Positions 8,934 to 17,567 of a stretch of DNA of 64,000 bases are shown in pieces. The notes under the pieces are model-generated. The model did not search any database. It was not told where the DNA came from and saw nothing but the letters and a program-made list of their open reading frames with translations. The first letter of the stretch is position 1, and every line of letters starts with the position of its first letter. The position numbers were made by a program, and so were the translations under genes. The stretch comes from Thalassobacillus sp043497085 (GTDB lineage Bacteria; Bacillota; Bacilli; Bacillales; Halobacillaceae). The stretch is from assembly GCA_043497085.1 (NCBI GenBank), contig JBIEKI010000003.1. The stretch is one strand, 5' to 3'.

Positions 8934-10204
8934 TGCAGCTGCCCTCCCAGTACCAGCGCCTTGCCTGCTTTGATGACCGTATCAACATGATTCATGCCAT
9001 ACTGATAAGACAATACGAGATAGTTAGGTACATCAAAAATCGTTACATCGCCTTTTTTTCCTGGTTCGAGACTTCCGATCTCTCCGGCTGCGCCAATCGC
9101 ATGGGCCGCATTGATGGTAGTCGCAGTCAATACTTCTTCCGGCGTCATCCCCATTTTCAAACAACCGAGGTTCATAATGAACGGCAGGGAAATGGTCGGT
9201 GATGACCCGGGGTTGGCATCTGTCGATAACGCTACGGCAACGCCGCCATCAATCATCCGGCGTGCATCAGCGAATTCAGCCATTAAGAAAAACGCTGTAC
9301 CAGGCAATAGAACCCCGACTACATCAGCCTCTGCCATATCTTTGATGCCCTGTTCCGAAGCTTTCAAAAGGTGATCTGCTGAAATAGCACCGACTTGTGC
9401 GGCTAACTCTGCTCCACCATATGGTTCGATTTCATCAGCATGGATTTTCGGGATCAGTCCATGTTGTTTGCCAGCCTCCAGAATCCGCTTCGATTGTTCT
9501 GGTGTGAACACCCCGCGTTCACAAAATACATCATTGAAAGTTGCCAGTTTTTTATTAGCCACTTCAGGAACCATTTCATCGATTACCCGATTCACGAACG
9601 GTTCCGGATTATCTTTTTCATCCATTGGTACCGCATGAGCCCCCATGAATGTCGACACGATATCGACCGGGTGGTCGCTATCAAGCTGCTTAGCCACTTC
9701 CAGCTGTTTCAATTCATGCTCAAGCGTCAGACCATAACCGCTTTTTGCTTCAACTGTCGTGACCCCGTGGAGTAAAAATTGATTAAGACGCTTCCGGGAC
9801 TCCTCATATAACTGTTCATGACTAGCCGCTTGTGTCGCCCGTGTCGTCGCATGAATCCCACCGCCTGCCTGCATGATTTCCATGTACGTTTTACCTTTCA
9901 AGCGCATGGCATACTCATTTTCCCTGGTACCGGCATGCACCAGGTGAGTATGAGGGTCGATCAGTCCTGGCGTGACAACCTTCCCTGTTGCATCTATATG
10001 TGACTCCGTGCCAATCAAGTCCTGATAGTCAGCTCTGATCTCTTCGTCTGTTCCAACAGCAACGACTTTACCTTCCTCGATATAAACAGAGCCATTTTCG
10101 ATAATTTCCAGCTTAGACATTGCTTCCTGTTTTGCGGGATGGTCGTTATGACCGGACATCGTAATCAATTGTGCTGCATTGGTGATCAATAGTTTCTGTG
10201 TCAT
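8930..10204 (-). CDS. hutI: imidazolonepropionase HutI
   Basis: HutI opens the ring of 4-imidazolone-5-propionate to give formimidoylglutamate in the cytoplasm. The protein is of the amidohydrolase superfamily with the metal motif DPHTHLVHAG near residue 85, further His residues in the barrel, and STDANPGS near residue 320 carrying the conserved Asp. An upstream in-frame ATG at 10210 touches the GGGAGGAG box, so the ATG at 10204 is the better start (424 aa). It begins 16 bp after hutU and overlaps hutG. Confidence 0.94.
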   Translation of the reverse strand: MTQKLLITNAAQLITMSGHNDHPAKQEAMSKLEIIENGSVYIEEGKVVAVGTDEEIRADYQDLIGTESHIDATGKVVTPGLIDPHTHLVHAGTRENEYAMRLKGKTYMEIMQAGGGIHATTRATQAASHEQLYEESRKRLNQFLLHGVTTVEAKSGYGLTLEHELKQLEVAKQLDSDHPVDIVSTFMGAHAVPMDEKDNPEPFVNRVIDEMVPEVANKKLATFNDVFCERGVFTPEQSKRILEAGKQHGLIPKIHADEIEPYGGAELAAQVGAISADHLLKASEQGIKDMAEADVVGVLLPGTAFFLMAEFADARRMIDGGVAVALSTDANPGSSPTISLPFIMNLGCLKMGMTPEEVLTATTINAAHAIGAAGEIGSLEPGKKGDVTIFDVPNYLVLSYQYGMNHVDTVIKAGKALVLGGQLQ

Positions 10205-10220
10205 ATGCATCTCCTCCCTG

Positions 10221-11885
10221 TTAGTTTTTCATCATTGGTATTTGGACGCCTTTTTCTTTCGCTGTCTTTTTTGCCAGATCATAACCGGCATCAGCGTGGC
10301 GAGCTATTCCCATCCCCGGGTCGGTCGTCAGTACACGTTCCAGCCGTTTTTCTGCATCTTTTGTGCCGTCAGCAACAATCACCATACCGGCATGAAGCGA
10401 GTAACCCATCCCGACACCTCCGCCATGATGGACACTGACCCAGCTGGCTCCACCTACACTATTGATCAATGCGTTCAAAATAGGCCAGTCGGCTACTGCA
10501 TCGCTGCCGTCTTTCATCGCTTCTGTTTCCCGGTTCGGTGAAGCAACTGAACCGGAATCGAGGTGATCACGGCCAATTACAATCGGTGCCTTCAACTCAC
10601 CGCTTGCAACCATGTCGTTGATGATTTTGCCGAACTTCGCCCGTTCTCCATAGCCGAGCCAGCAAATACGTGAAGGCAGCCCCTGGAAACTGATTTTATC
10701 CTGTGCCATCCGAATCCAGTTGCACAAATGCTCGTTGTCGCTAAATTCCTTTAAAATCACTTCATCTGTCTTGTAAATATCTTCTGGGTCCCCGGACAAA
10801 GCTACCCAGCGGAACGGTCCCTTTCCTTCACAAAATTGCGGCCGGATATAGGCTGGAACGAAGCCAGGGAAATCAAAGGCATTGGTGATGCCTTCATCTT
10901 TTGCCACCTGACGGATATTGTTGCCATAATCGAACGTTACCGCACCTTTTTGCTGCATCTCCAGCATCGCTTTGACATGAGCAGCAATACTTTGTTTGGA
11001 AAGCTTCACATATTCTTCTGGTTCTTCAGTACGTAAGCGGGCTGCCTCCTGTAAATCCATCTTGACCGGGACATACCCGTTCAATGGATCATGCGCGGAA
11101 GTTTGATCTGTCAATACATCAGGTGTGAAACCTTTCGCTATCATCTCCGGTAAAATCTCTGCTGCATTTCCAAGCAAGCCAATCGATAAAGCTTTTCCCT
11201 GATCACTTGCTTCCTTAGCCATCCGAATCGCTTCCTCAAGGTCATCGGTCGAGGTATCCAGATACTTGGTGTCCAAGCGGCGCTGAATACGGTGTGGGTC
11301 AATTTCAATCGCAATACATACACCGCCATTTAAAGTGACCGCAAGTGGCTGCGCTCCACCCATTCCTCCAAGGCCTGCGGTCAGTGTAATCGTACCGGCC
11401 ATTTTCCCGTCAAAATGCTGGCGGGCACATTCGGCAAACGTCTCATAAGTACCCTGGACGATTCCCTGGCTGCCAATATAAATCCAACTTCCCGCCGTCA
11501 TCTGGCCAAACATCATCAACCCCTTGCGGTCAAGTTCATGAAAATGCTCCCAGTTGGCCCAGGCCGGCACCAAATTTGAGTTAGCGATCAAAACCTTCGG
11601 GGCATCCTTATGGGATTTAAACACTGCTACAGGTTTTCCAGACTGGATCATCAGTGTTTCATCAGCTTCCAATGTTTTTAAAGAATCGACGATTGCATCA
11701 TAGCTTTCCCAACTACGGGCCGCTTTCCCGATCCCACCGTAAACGACCAATTCATCAGGATTTTCTGCTACATCAGGATGGAGGTTATTGCTAAGCATCC
11801 GTAAAGCAGCCTCCTGAATCCATCCTTTCGTATGCAAATCCGTGCCGCGGTATTGTTTCACTTTATCTGACTTCGTATTTGTCAT
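10221..11885 (-). CDS. hutU: urocanate hydratase HutU
   Basis: Urocanase hydrates urocanate to imidazolonepropionate using tightly bound NAD+ as electrophile. The sequence keeps the family NAD-binding stretch TAGLGGMGGAQP and GGGVGMGYSLHAG near the C-terminus. The open frame extends to 11912, but those codons overlap the GAAGGG ribosome-binding site. The ATG at 11885 gives 554 aa, the usual family length. It is first in the hutU-hutI-hutG-transporter operon. A cre-like site lies about 120 bp upstream. No hutH or hutP is present in the window. Confidence 0.94.
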   Translation of the reverse strand: MTNTKSDKVKQYRGTDLHTKGWIQEAALRMLSNNLHPDVAENPDELVVYGGIGKAARSWESYDAIVDSLKTLEADETLMIQSGKPVAVFKSHKDAPKVLIANSNLVPAWANWEHFHELDRKGLMMFGQMTAGSWIYIGSQGIVQGTYETFAECARQHFDGKMAGTITLTAGLGGMGGAQPLAVTLNGGVCIAIEIDPHRIQRRLDTKYLDTSTDDLEEAIRMAKEASDQGKALSIGLLGNAAEILPEMIAKGFTPDVLTDQTSAHDPLNGYVPVKMDLQEAARLRTEEPEEYVKLSKQSIAAHVKAMLEMQQKGAVTFDYGNNIRQVAKDEGITNAFDFPGFVPAYIRPQFCEGKGPFRWVALSGDPEDIYKTDEVILKEFSDNEHLCNWIRMAQDKISFQGLPSRICWLGYGERAKFGKIINDMVASGELKAPIVIGRDHLDSGSVASPNRETEAMKDGSDAVADWPILNALINSVGGASWVSVHHGGGVGMGYSLHAGMVIVADGTKDAEKRLERVLTTDPGMGIARHADAGYDLAKKTAKEKGVQIPMMKN

Positions 11886-12001
11886 CGTACCCATCCCTTC
11901 TTTGGATTTCATAGTTATAGCTTAGCAATCCACCTGGCCGGATAATAGATGACTAACTTTCGAATTATGATATTTTAATATTAAAAAGATAAACCTATAT
12001 A

Positions 12002-12015
12002 TTAAAACGCTTTCA
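12002..12015 (-). promoter_or_regulatory. cre-like site upstream of hutU
   Basis: On the minus strand TGAAAGCGTTTTAA matches the CcpA consensus TGWAARCGYTWNCW at 13 of 14 positions. It lies 117 bp before the hutU start, where carbon catabolite repression of a hut operon would be expected. Binding is inferred. Confidence 0.55.
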
Positions 12016-12054
12016 ATTTTAGCAATAATTTTATGTAGAGATAAAAATAATAGA

Positions 12055-12079
12055 AAAACACCCAGCAAGTGGGTGTTTT
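12055..12079 (-). terminator. terminator of the AraC-type regulator gene
   Basis: Stem AAAACACCCA / TGGGTGTTTT with an extended T-run on the minus strand, 78 bp past the regulator stop codon and before the hut promoter region. Confidence 0.8.
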
Positions 12080-12157
12080 GGTTAAGAAAGCTTGCAGCAT
12101 ATAAGTTTTGCTTCCAACATCGCCCCTGTTAGTAGTCTATTTAATAGTGGAGGGGAC

Positions 12158-13621
12158 TTAGCCTTGCAAATCCCGGTACTCACGGGGGGTTTTTCCAGTC
12201 GCTGATTTAAAGACACGGCTGAAATAGTTCGGCTGGTTGAAACCGACTTCCGCCGCTATCTTCTGAATGGTATCATCCGTAGTTTCAATCAGTTCTTTTG
12301 CTTTTTGAATTCTGATTTGAATCAGCATCTCACGAAACGAATGTTGGTATTTCTTTGATAGCAAGTGGCTGAAATAAGCGGGACTCCTTCCGATATGTGC
12401 AGCAACATCATTAAGCGATAGACTTGCATTCTTATAATGCTCTTCCATATAGGCGAGCGCAGCTTCCCCGATATTTCCTGTTCTTGCACCTTTTTGAGTC
12501 GATAAGGATTTAATAAGCTCATGGATGAAAAGAACAACTTCTTGCACGATTCGATATAAGACAGGACTATATAGGATTTTGTCGAATATTTTTTTATATT
12601 TGACTTCATTCTCATCAGTTTCTAAGCCTTTTCGAATCATAAACCTCCGGATTTGAGCCAGTATACTTGTCAGTCGAGTTCGAAGTAACCCAGGATCAGG
12701 ATAGGGTGGTTGAAGATTGAAAAATTCACGATACAACCACCGTTTGATTTCTTCTGATTGACCCTCATCAAGACTACGAACCCAGAACCGCTGTTCATCC
12801 ATAGTCAGAAAAGGATCCATATCTCTCCATATATATGCTTCATTGTACGTCAGCACCTGTTTGTAACCTGTAAAAAAAGTAGCCTCCATCACCTTTCGTA
12901 GACGCTGGTAAATACTATGTAAGGATAGAAAGTCATCCTTTTCATGGACAGCGATAGCAAGCGGTCCTCCGCCAGCCTGTTCCCATTCGCGCAAAAAACG
13001 CCTTGCTTGCTGAAAAGGTTCAGGAATAGCCTGATGAAATGCAAGGACTATCTGATCACTAGTTGAAAATACGAAAGGATGACTATAAAAGTCGAACTGT
13101 CCAATAAAAGAACGCAGACGGTATAAATCACGGGGATACTCCGGTCTTACCAGATAAACTGGATAAATGTAAGGTAGATGATCATCAATAAATAAAGATT
13201 CATAATTGATGATAGGAGGTGTGCTTACTCCCGTTTCTCCGCCCTGTCCATGGGTAAGCATCCGGCATCCTTGCTGAACAGTATGTTTGAGACGAGATGG
13301 CGATATCGGTTTGACTAACAGGTCGATTGCGTTAATTTCGATCGCTTGCATAGCACGTTCAAAAGTTGGCTCGACTGTAACTGCTATTACTTGATTACTA
13401 AACCTCTGGATGAAAGTCTTCGCAAGCTCCCATTTGGTTTCAGGGATCATATCAAGTTCAATAAAGAGAAGGTCTGGACGATCATTTTCCAATGAATCCA
13501 GTATTTCAGCAAATTGGCCTGCTCGCTTGATTGTTGAAACAGGAAAAGAATATTTTGATAGTAACCACTCGATTCCGGCGAGTTCCTGGCTGTCACGATC
13601 TGCCAGCAGCAACTGATACAT
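12158..13621 (-). CDS. AraC-family response regulator with degenerate receiver
   Basis: The 487-aa protein has an N-terminal receiver-like domain (1-125), a middle region of about 250 aa without a recognised fold, and a C-terminal AraC DNA-binding domain (about 385-487) with both HTH units (LNDVAAHIGRSPAYFSHLL and IQKIAAEVGFNQPNYFSRVF). This is the YesN-like layout. The phosphoacceptor aspartate is replaced by Glu55 (LLFIELDM), and the usual acidic pair reads ADRD, while the switch lysine in VKPIS is kept. No sensor kinase gene is adjacent. It lies between the hut and lut operons; either, or a distant unit, could be its target. Confidence 0.85.
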   Translation of the reverse strand: MYQLLLADRDSQELAGIEWLLSKYSFPVSTIKRAGQFAEILDSLENDRPDLLFIELDMIPETKWELAKTFIQRFSNQVIAVTVEPTFERAMQAIEINAIDLLVKPISPSRLKHTVQQGCRMLTHGQGGETGVSTPPIINYESLFIDDHLPYIYPVYLVRPEYPRDLYRLRSFIGQFDFYSHPFVFSTSDQIVLAFHQAIPEPFQQARRFLREWEQAGGGPLAIAVHEKDDFLSLHSIYQRLRKVMEATFFTGYKQVLTYNEAYIWRDMDPFLTMDEQRFWVRSLDEGQSEEIKRWLYREFFNLQPPYPDPGLLRTRLTSILAQIRRFMIRKGLETDENEVKYKKIFDKILYSPVLYRIVQEVVLFIHELIKSLSTQKGARTGNIGEAALAYMEEHYKNASLSLNDVAAHIGRSPAYFSHLLSKKYQHSFREMLIQIRIQKAKELIETTDDTIQKIAAEVGFNQPNYFSRVFKSATGKTPREYRDLQG

Positions 13622-13655
13622 GCACTCCCCCTCCTTTATCCCTATTCTACCTTAA

Positions 13656-13694
13656 ACGCCCCAGATCCTCTAGATAGTACAGGATCTGGAGCGT
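13656..13694. terminator. hairpin between lutC and the AraC-type gene
   Basis: ACGC-CCCAGATCCT pairs with AGGATCTGG-GCGT around an 11-nt loop. It follows lutC on the minus strand and precedes the regulator gene. The T-tract is poor, so it may be a weak terminator or a leader hairpin of the regulator mRNA. Confidence 0.5.
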
Positions 13695-13843
13695 AACTAT
13701 TTGTGTCGATTTCCCGGGAAATAAATTAATTTGTGTTAATAAGTGTCGATAAGTTACGAACAGCTTTGATAGCGTCACATAAGGTTTACATGTACAATGT
13801 AGACCCTTTGATAACTACCTTATGGCATTATATAACACTATAT

Positions 13844-14554
13844 CTATTTATCTTCTACTACAATATAGGTAACTTTGATCGGTCCATGGACACCTACAAT
13901 CAAGTTCATTTCAATATCTGCACTGTTGCTTGGCCCAGTGATGAAGCTGACACAGGACGAGACTTCGTGCCCCTGCTGATTAGCTTCATGGATATGCCTG
14001 GCAGCCTGCGTTATCCTCGGTACAATTGTACTTTTTGGTATGACCGCAATATAAGTCTTCGGGAGCAGGCTGATCGAGCGGCCATTCCCTTTATTGTTGA
14101 AGAGGGTTACAGTTCCGGATTCTGCAAGCGTCGCATCGCTGAAAGTGATACCCACATCCGCCCGCTCGGCGAATACTTGATTTTCTTTCCCTTTCCCGGC
14201 ATCCCAAATATGGACTTCAACTCCTTCAGCTTCCATTCGTTGATAAAAGCTGTCCAGGCTGTATTCCTGGTTGCGCGAATCATCAGCTGCAATGATTGAC
14301 TTTCCTTGGTAACGGTCAACCGTCTCTTTCAGAACATCCTGTAATCCAGCCGCATCCGTTTTTCGAAAATCCGTATGAATGACTTCACATTGCTTTTTCA
14401 GAACATCGACCAGCTGATCCTGAGAATAACCCTGGTAAACTTCCCACTGGGGGCTTACACTCCACTCCGGGCGCTCGACACCTTCTGTACGCCGACTACG
14501 GCCAAGATTTTCCGCCAGATTATTTAAAAATGATTCACGATTTTGAATTGACAT
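13844..14554 (-). CDS. lutC: L-lactate utilisation protein LutC
   Basis: LutC is a subunit of the LutABC complex, which oxidises L-lactate to pyruvate in Bacillus. The 236-aa protein is a LUD-domain (YkgG) protein, with the conserved GITFSDATLAESGTV and a C-terminal SCVSFITGPSNSADIE segment. Its ATG overlaps the lutB stop (TGATG), so translation is coupled. The pattern of LutC after LutA and LutB is the standard operon order. Confidence 0.93.
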   Translation of the reverse strand: MSIQNRESFLNNLAENLGRSRRTEGVERPEWSVSPQWEVYQGYSQDQLVDVLKKQCEVIHTDFRKTDAAGLQDVLKETVDRYQGKSIIAADDSRNQEYSLDSFYQRMEAEGVEVHIWDAGKGKENQVFAERADVGITFSDATLAESGTVTLFNNKGNGRSISLLPKTYIAVIPKSTIVPRITQAARHIHEANQQGHEVSSCVSFITGPSNSADIEMNLIVGVHGPIKVTYIVVEDK

Positions 14555-15978
14555 CAGGATTCATCCCCTTTCTTACGGGATTTGTACCAGGAACGGAACG
14601 ACTGCTTGCTTGGAGCCGGGAAGTCCCGGACATCTGTCCAGGCTTTCATCGGACCTGGTCCGTTTTCAATTTTTTCGTCTTTTGTCCAAGGTTTCAACGC
14701 AGTACGAGCCATTTTGGTACTCATCTTATAGGCAGCCGGACTTGATCCCCACTTGGCAAAACCTTTCATCGCAAGCTTCTCAGCTTTAGGAGCTTTATTT
14801 TCTTTTTCTACTATGATCTGCCGGTGTCGGATTAAATGCTCATGAAGGGGAATCTTCACCGGACACGCTTCGGTACAGGCAGCACAAAGCGTAGATGCAT
14901 ACGGCAGTTCCTTATGGTCGTCATATCCATCAAGCAATGGCGTTAATACTGCCCCGATCGGCCCTGGATAAATAGAACCGTAGGAGTGTCCGCCGACATG
15001 CCGGTATACAGGACAGGCATTGATACAGGCAGCACAGCGAATACAATGTAGCGCTGACTGGAACTCGGTCCCTAAAATCTTCGAGCGGCCATTATCAACG
15101 ATTACCAGGTGGAATTCTTCCGGTCCGTCCACTTCTCCTTCCAGACGGGTTCCAGTCAAAGAAGTGACATAACTGGTCAGCTTTTGACCAACAGCTGACC
15201 TGGTCAGGAGACTGACTAACACTTCAAGATCTTCCCATGTCGGAACAAGGCGTTCCATCCCCATTACAGTAATTTGCGTATCGGGTAGCGATGTGACCAG
15301 TCTTGCGTTCCCTTCATTGGTTACAAGGGTAACTGCCCCTGACTCCGCTACAGCAAAATTGCACCCGGTGATTCCGATATCTGCTGACAAAAAGTCTTTC
15401 CTGAGCTGCTCTCTCGCAAATAAAGCGAGCTCCTCCGGTTTATCGGTCTTATCATAGCCTTTCTTGGCGGCAAATGTTTCCCGAATTTGTTCTTTATTTT
15501 TATGAAGTGCCGGTGTAACAATATGGGAGGGGGGGTCTTCATCCAATTGCAAAATCCATTCACCGAGGTCCGTTTCGACCACTTCGGACCCGGCTTCCTC
15601 CAGTGCCTTATTCAGCCCGATTTCCTCGGTCACCATCGATTTTGATTTTACTACTTTCTTGCCGTTCTTTTTCTTGATGACATTTTGAATATAGTCATTC
15701 GCTTCCTCAGCTGTTTCTGCAAAAAAGACATTACCGCCACGTTTGGATACTTGCTCGCTCAACTGTTGAAGATAAAAATCAAGATTTTCCATTGTGTGAT
15801 TACGGATTTCTTCCCCGAGGGTGCGCCAGTCTTCCCAGTTTCCAAGTTCTTCTGCCGCTTTCAGACGCCCGCTCCGGAACCGTCCTTGAGCAGACGATAC
15901 CGCACCGCGCATGAAGTCATTTTTTATCCCTTCCTGAACTCGGTGCTCAAAAGAATTCGTGCCAATTCGGATACTCAT
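14554..15978 (-). CDS. lutB: L-lactate utilisation iron-sulfur protein LutB
   Basis: LutB carries the iron-sulfur clusters of the lactate oxidation complex. The 474-aa protein starts with a LUD-type domain (including DIGITGCNFAVAESGAV near residue 215). Two ferredoxin-like motifs follow: CIRCAACINACPVY near residue 315 and CAACTEACPVK near residue 365, which would bind two 4Fe-4S clusters. It starts 18 bp after lutA and overlaps lutC. Length matches YvfW/LutB of Bacillus. Confidence 0.94.
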   Translation of the reverse strand: MSIRIGTNSFEHRVQEGIKNDFMRGAVSSAQGRFRSGRLKAAEELGNWEDWRTLGEEIRNHTMENLDFYLQQLSEQVSKRGGNVFFAETAEEANDYIQNVIKKKNGKKVVKSKSMVTEEIGLNKALEEAGSEVVETDLGEWILQLDEDPPSHIVTPALHKNKEQIRETFAAKKGYDKTDKPEELALFAREQLRKDFLSADIGITGCNFAVAESGAVTLVTNEGNARLVTSLPDTQITVMGMERLVPTWEDLEVLVSLLTRSAVGQKLTSYVTSLTGTRLEGEVDGPEEFHLVIVDNGRSKILGTEFQSALHCIRCAACINACPVYRHVGGHSYGSIYPGPIGAVLTPLLDGYDDHKELPYASTLCAACTEACPVKIPLHEHLIRHRQIIVEKENKAPKAEKLAMKGFAKWGSSPAAYKMSTKMARTALKPWTKDEKIENGPGPMKAWTDVRDFPAPSKQSFRSWYKSRKKGDES

Positions 15979-15996
15979 AGAATCCCCTCCGTTCTA

Positions 15997-16713
15997 TTAT
16001 TGATAGTTAAGTATATTGGCGATATGCAGGACCTTGACCGGTTTGCCATTACGCGTAAGGCGCCCGCCGATATTCATCAGGCAGCCCATATCCCCACCGA
16101 CCAGGTACTCCGCTCCAGTTTCTGTGACATGTTCTGTTTTCTCCTCGACCATCTGCTCAGAAATCACTGGATTCTTCACCGAAAATGTACCACCAAACCC
16201 GCAGCAGTCCTCTTTCACGGGAAGTTCTACAAGTTCCAAACCTTTCACATTCTCCAACAACGTCATCGGTGCATCTTTGACACCAAGCAGTCTTGTCATA
16301 TGGCAGGAAGGATGATAAGTCACTCTTCCCTGGAATTTAGAGCCGACATCTGTGATTCCCATGACATCCACTAAAAACTGCGTCAATTCATAAGATTTAC
16401 CCGCCAGGTCATTAGCCGCTTCTTCCCATTCGGTATCCCCTTTGAAAATATGCGGGTATTCATGCAGCATAGCTACACAAGAACCCGATGGCCCAACCAC
16501 ATATTCCGAGTCTTTGAACGCCCGCATCATCTGTTTCATCGATTCCTTTGATTCTTTCAAATAGCCGCTATTATAAGCCGGCTGCCCGCAGCATGTCTGC
16601 AGCTCAGGAAAATCTACCTCACAGCCCACTTTTTCTAAAACTTCCACCGTGTCTTTCCCGACGTCGGACGACATGATATCACACAAACATGTAATGAATA
16701 AGGACACTTTCAT
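15997..16713 (-). CDS. lutA: L-lactate utilisation protein LutA
   Basis: LutA is the heterodisulfide-reductase-like (Fe-S) subunit of the lactate oxidation complex. The 238-aa form from the ATG at 16713 begins MKVSLFITCLCD and carries two Cys-rich CCG domains: LQTCCGQPAYNSG near residue 47 and KEDCCGFGG near residue 175. Frame continues to 16749, but AAGGAG just before 16713 fixes the start. A LutR operator lies 30 bp upstream, so lutABC can be transcribed from its own promoter after lutR. Confidence 0.94.
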   Translation of the reverse strand: MKVSLFITCLCDIMSSDVGKDTVEVLEKVGCEVDFPELQTCCGQPAYNSGYLKESKESMKQMMRAFKDSEYVVGPSGSCVAMLHEYPHIFKGDTEWEEAANDLAGKSYELTQFLVDVMGITDVGSKFQGRVTYHPSCHMTRLLGVKDAPMTLLENVKGLELVELPVKEDCCGFGGTFSVKNPVISEQMVEEKTEHVTETGAEYLVGGDMGCLMNIGGRLTRNGKPVKVLHIANILNYQ

Positions 16714-16742
16714 GCCATTCACTCCTTCTTTTAAATAAAAGC

Positions 16743-16759
16743 AGGTCATCTGATGACCT
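16743..16759. promoter_or_regulatory. LutR operator before lutA
   Basis: AGGTCATCTGATGACCT is a 17-bp palindrome around one central base. It contains the TCATC-N-GATGA core known for LutR of B. subtilis. The same 17-mer with the opposite central base occurs before lctP (19225-19241). Binding by the neighbouring FadR/GntR regulator is inferred from position and identity. Confidence 0.85.
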
Positions 16760-16770
16760 ATACGAAGAAA

Positions 16771-16786
16771 AGACTGGGTCCAGTCT
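16771..16786 (-). terminator. short hairpin after lutR
   Basis: AGACTG / CAGTCT around GACC, followed by TTTTC on the minus strand, directly after the lutR stop. It is short and probably only a partial terminator, letting some lctP-lutR transcripts read into lutABC. Confidence 0.45.
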
Positions 16787-16788
16787 GA

Positions 16789-17496
16789 TCATTCGATATA
16801 CTCTGCTAACGCCTGCTCTACTCCAACTAAATGATTCAGCATATGCTTTTGTGCGAGCTCTGAATCTCTGTTCTTAATTGCTTCAAAAATCAGCCAATGT
16901 TCTTCTAACAGCCTGGCTGTACTTTTCTCGGAATGCAGCCAATGCCTGCGTGTTTCACGCATCGTTTCCATCATAATTTCGGAGACACTATTCATCAGAT
17001 TGATCAACATTTGATTATCGGTCGCACGGGCTATAGCGATATGGAACTCCAAATCAGCTTTCTCACCCAGCTCGCCATTCCCTTTCGCTTGTTCCATTGC
17101 ATGGAGCGCTTCAACCATAGCCGCTATGTCTGAATCACTATGTCTTTCGGCAGCAGAACTAACAGCACCCGCTTCCAGAATTTTTCGTACTTCCAGTAGT
17201 TCTTTGACGTCTTCGCGTTTCATGATGAGCGCTGCAGCAACAGGCAGTGAAAAGCGTGAGGCGTCAAACTCTTTGATATACGTACCTTCGCCCTGCCGCA
17301 TTTCAACAAGCCCCATCGCACGCATCGCACTGAGTGCTTCCCGGATAGCTGAACGGCCGACATCGAAATTCTTTGCCAGCTGTTCCACTGAATCTAATTT
17401 ATCGCCAGGCTTCAGATCGCCGTTTTTTAACATGGCAACCAAAGAATCTGCTACTTCTTCATAAATTTTCCGTGCGCGTATTCGTTTATATTCCAC
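16789..17496 (-). CDS. lutR: FadR-type GntR repressor LutR
   Basis: LutR represses lactate and other genes; L-lactate relieves repression. The N-terminal winged helix (about 10-75) contains DSVEQLAKNFDVGRSAIREA, and the C-terminal FCD effector domain (about 90-230) has the expected Asp/His ligands, for example DLEFHIAIA. The frame opens at a TTG at 17511 that overlaps GGAGG, so the GTG at 17496, 8 nt after it, is the likely start (235 aa). It sits between lctP and lutABC, and both units have matching operators. Confidence 0.9.
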   Translation of the reverse strand: MEYKRIRARKIYEEVADSLVAMLKNGDLKPGDKLDSVEQLAKNFDVGRSAIREALSAMRAMGLVEMRQGEGTYIKEFDASRFSLPVAAALIMKREDVKELLEVRKILEAGAVSSAAERHSDSDIAAMVEALHAMEQAKGNGELGEKADLEFHIAIARATDNQMLINLMNSVSEIMMETMRETRRHWLHSEKSTARLLEEHWLIFEAIKNRDSELAQKHMLNHLVGVEQALAEYIE

Positions 17497-17567
17497 TATT
17501 TCTTCCTCCAACTGCTTATTACCTTCATTTTAATGGAAAGAGAAGGAATTGGAAAGGCGGACTGTAT

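Noticed and set aside
11886..11912. longer HutU N-terminus from the ATG at 11912
   Set aside because: Those nine codons overlap the GAAGGG ribosome-binding site and would exceed the usual family length.
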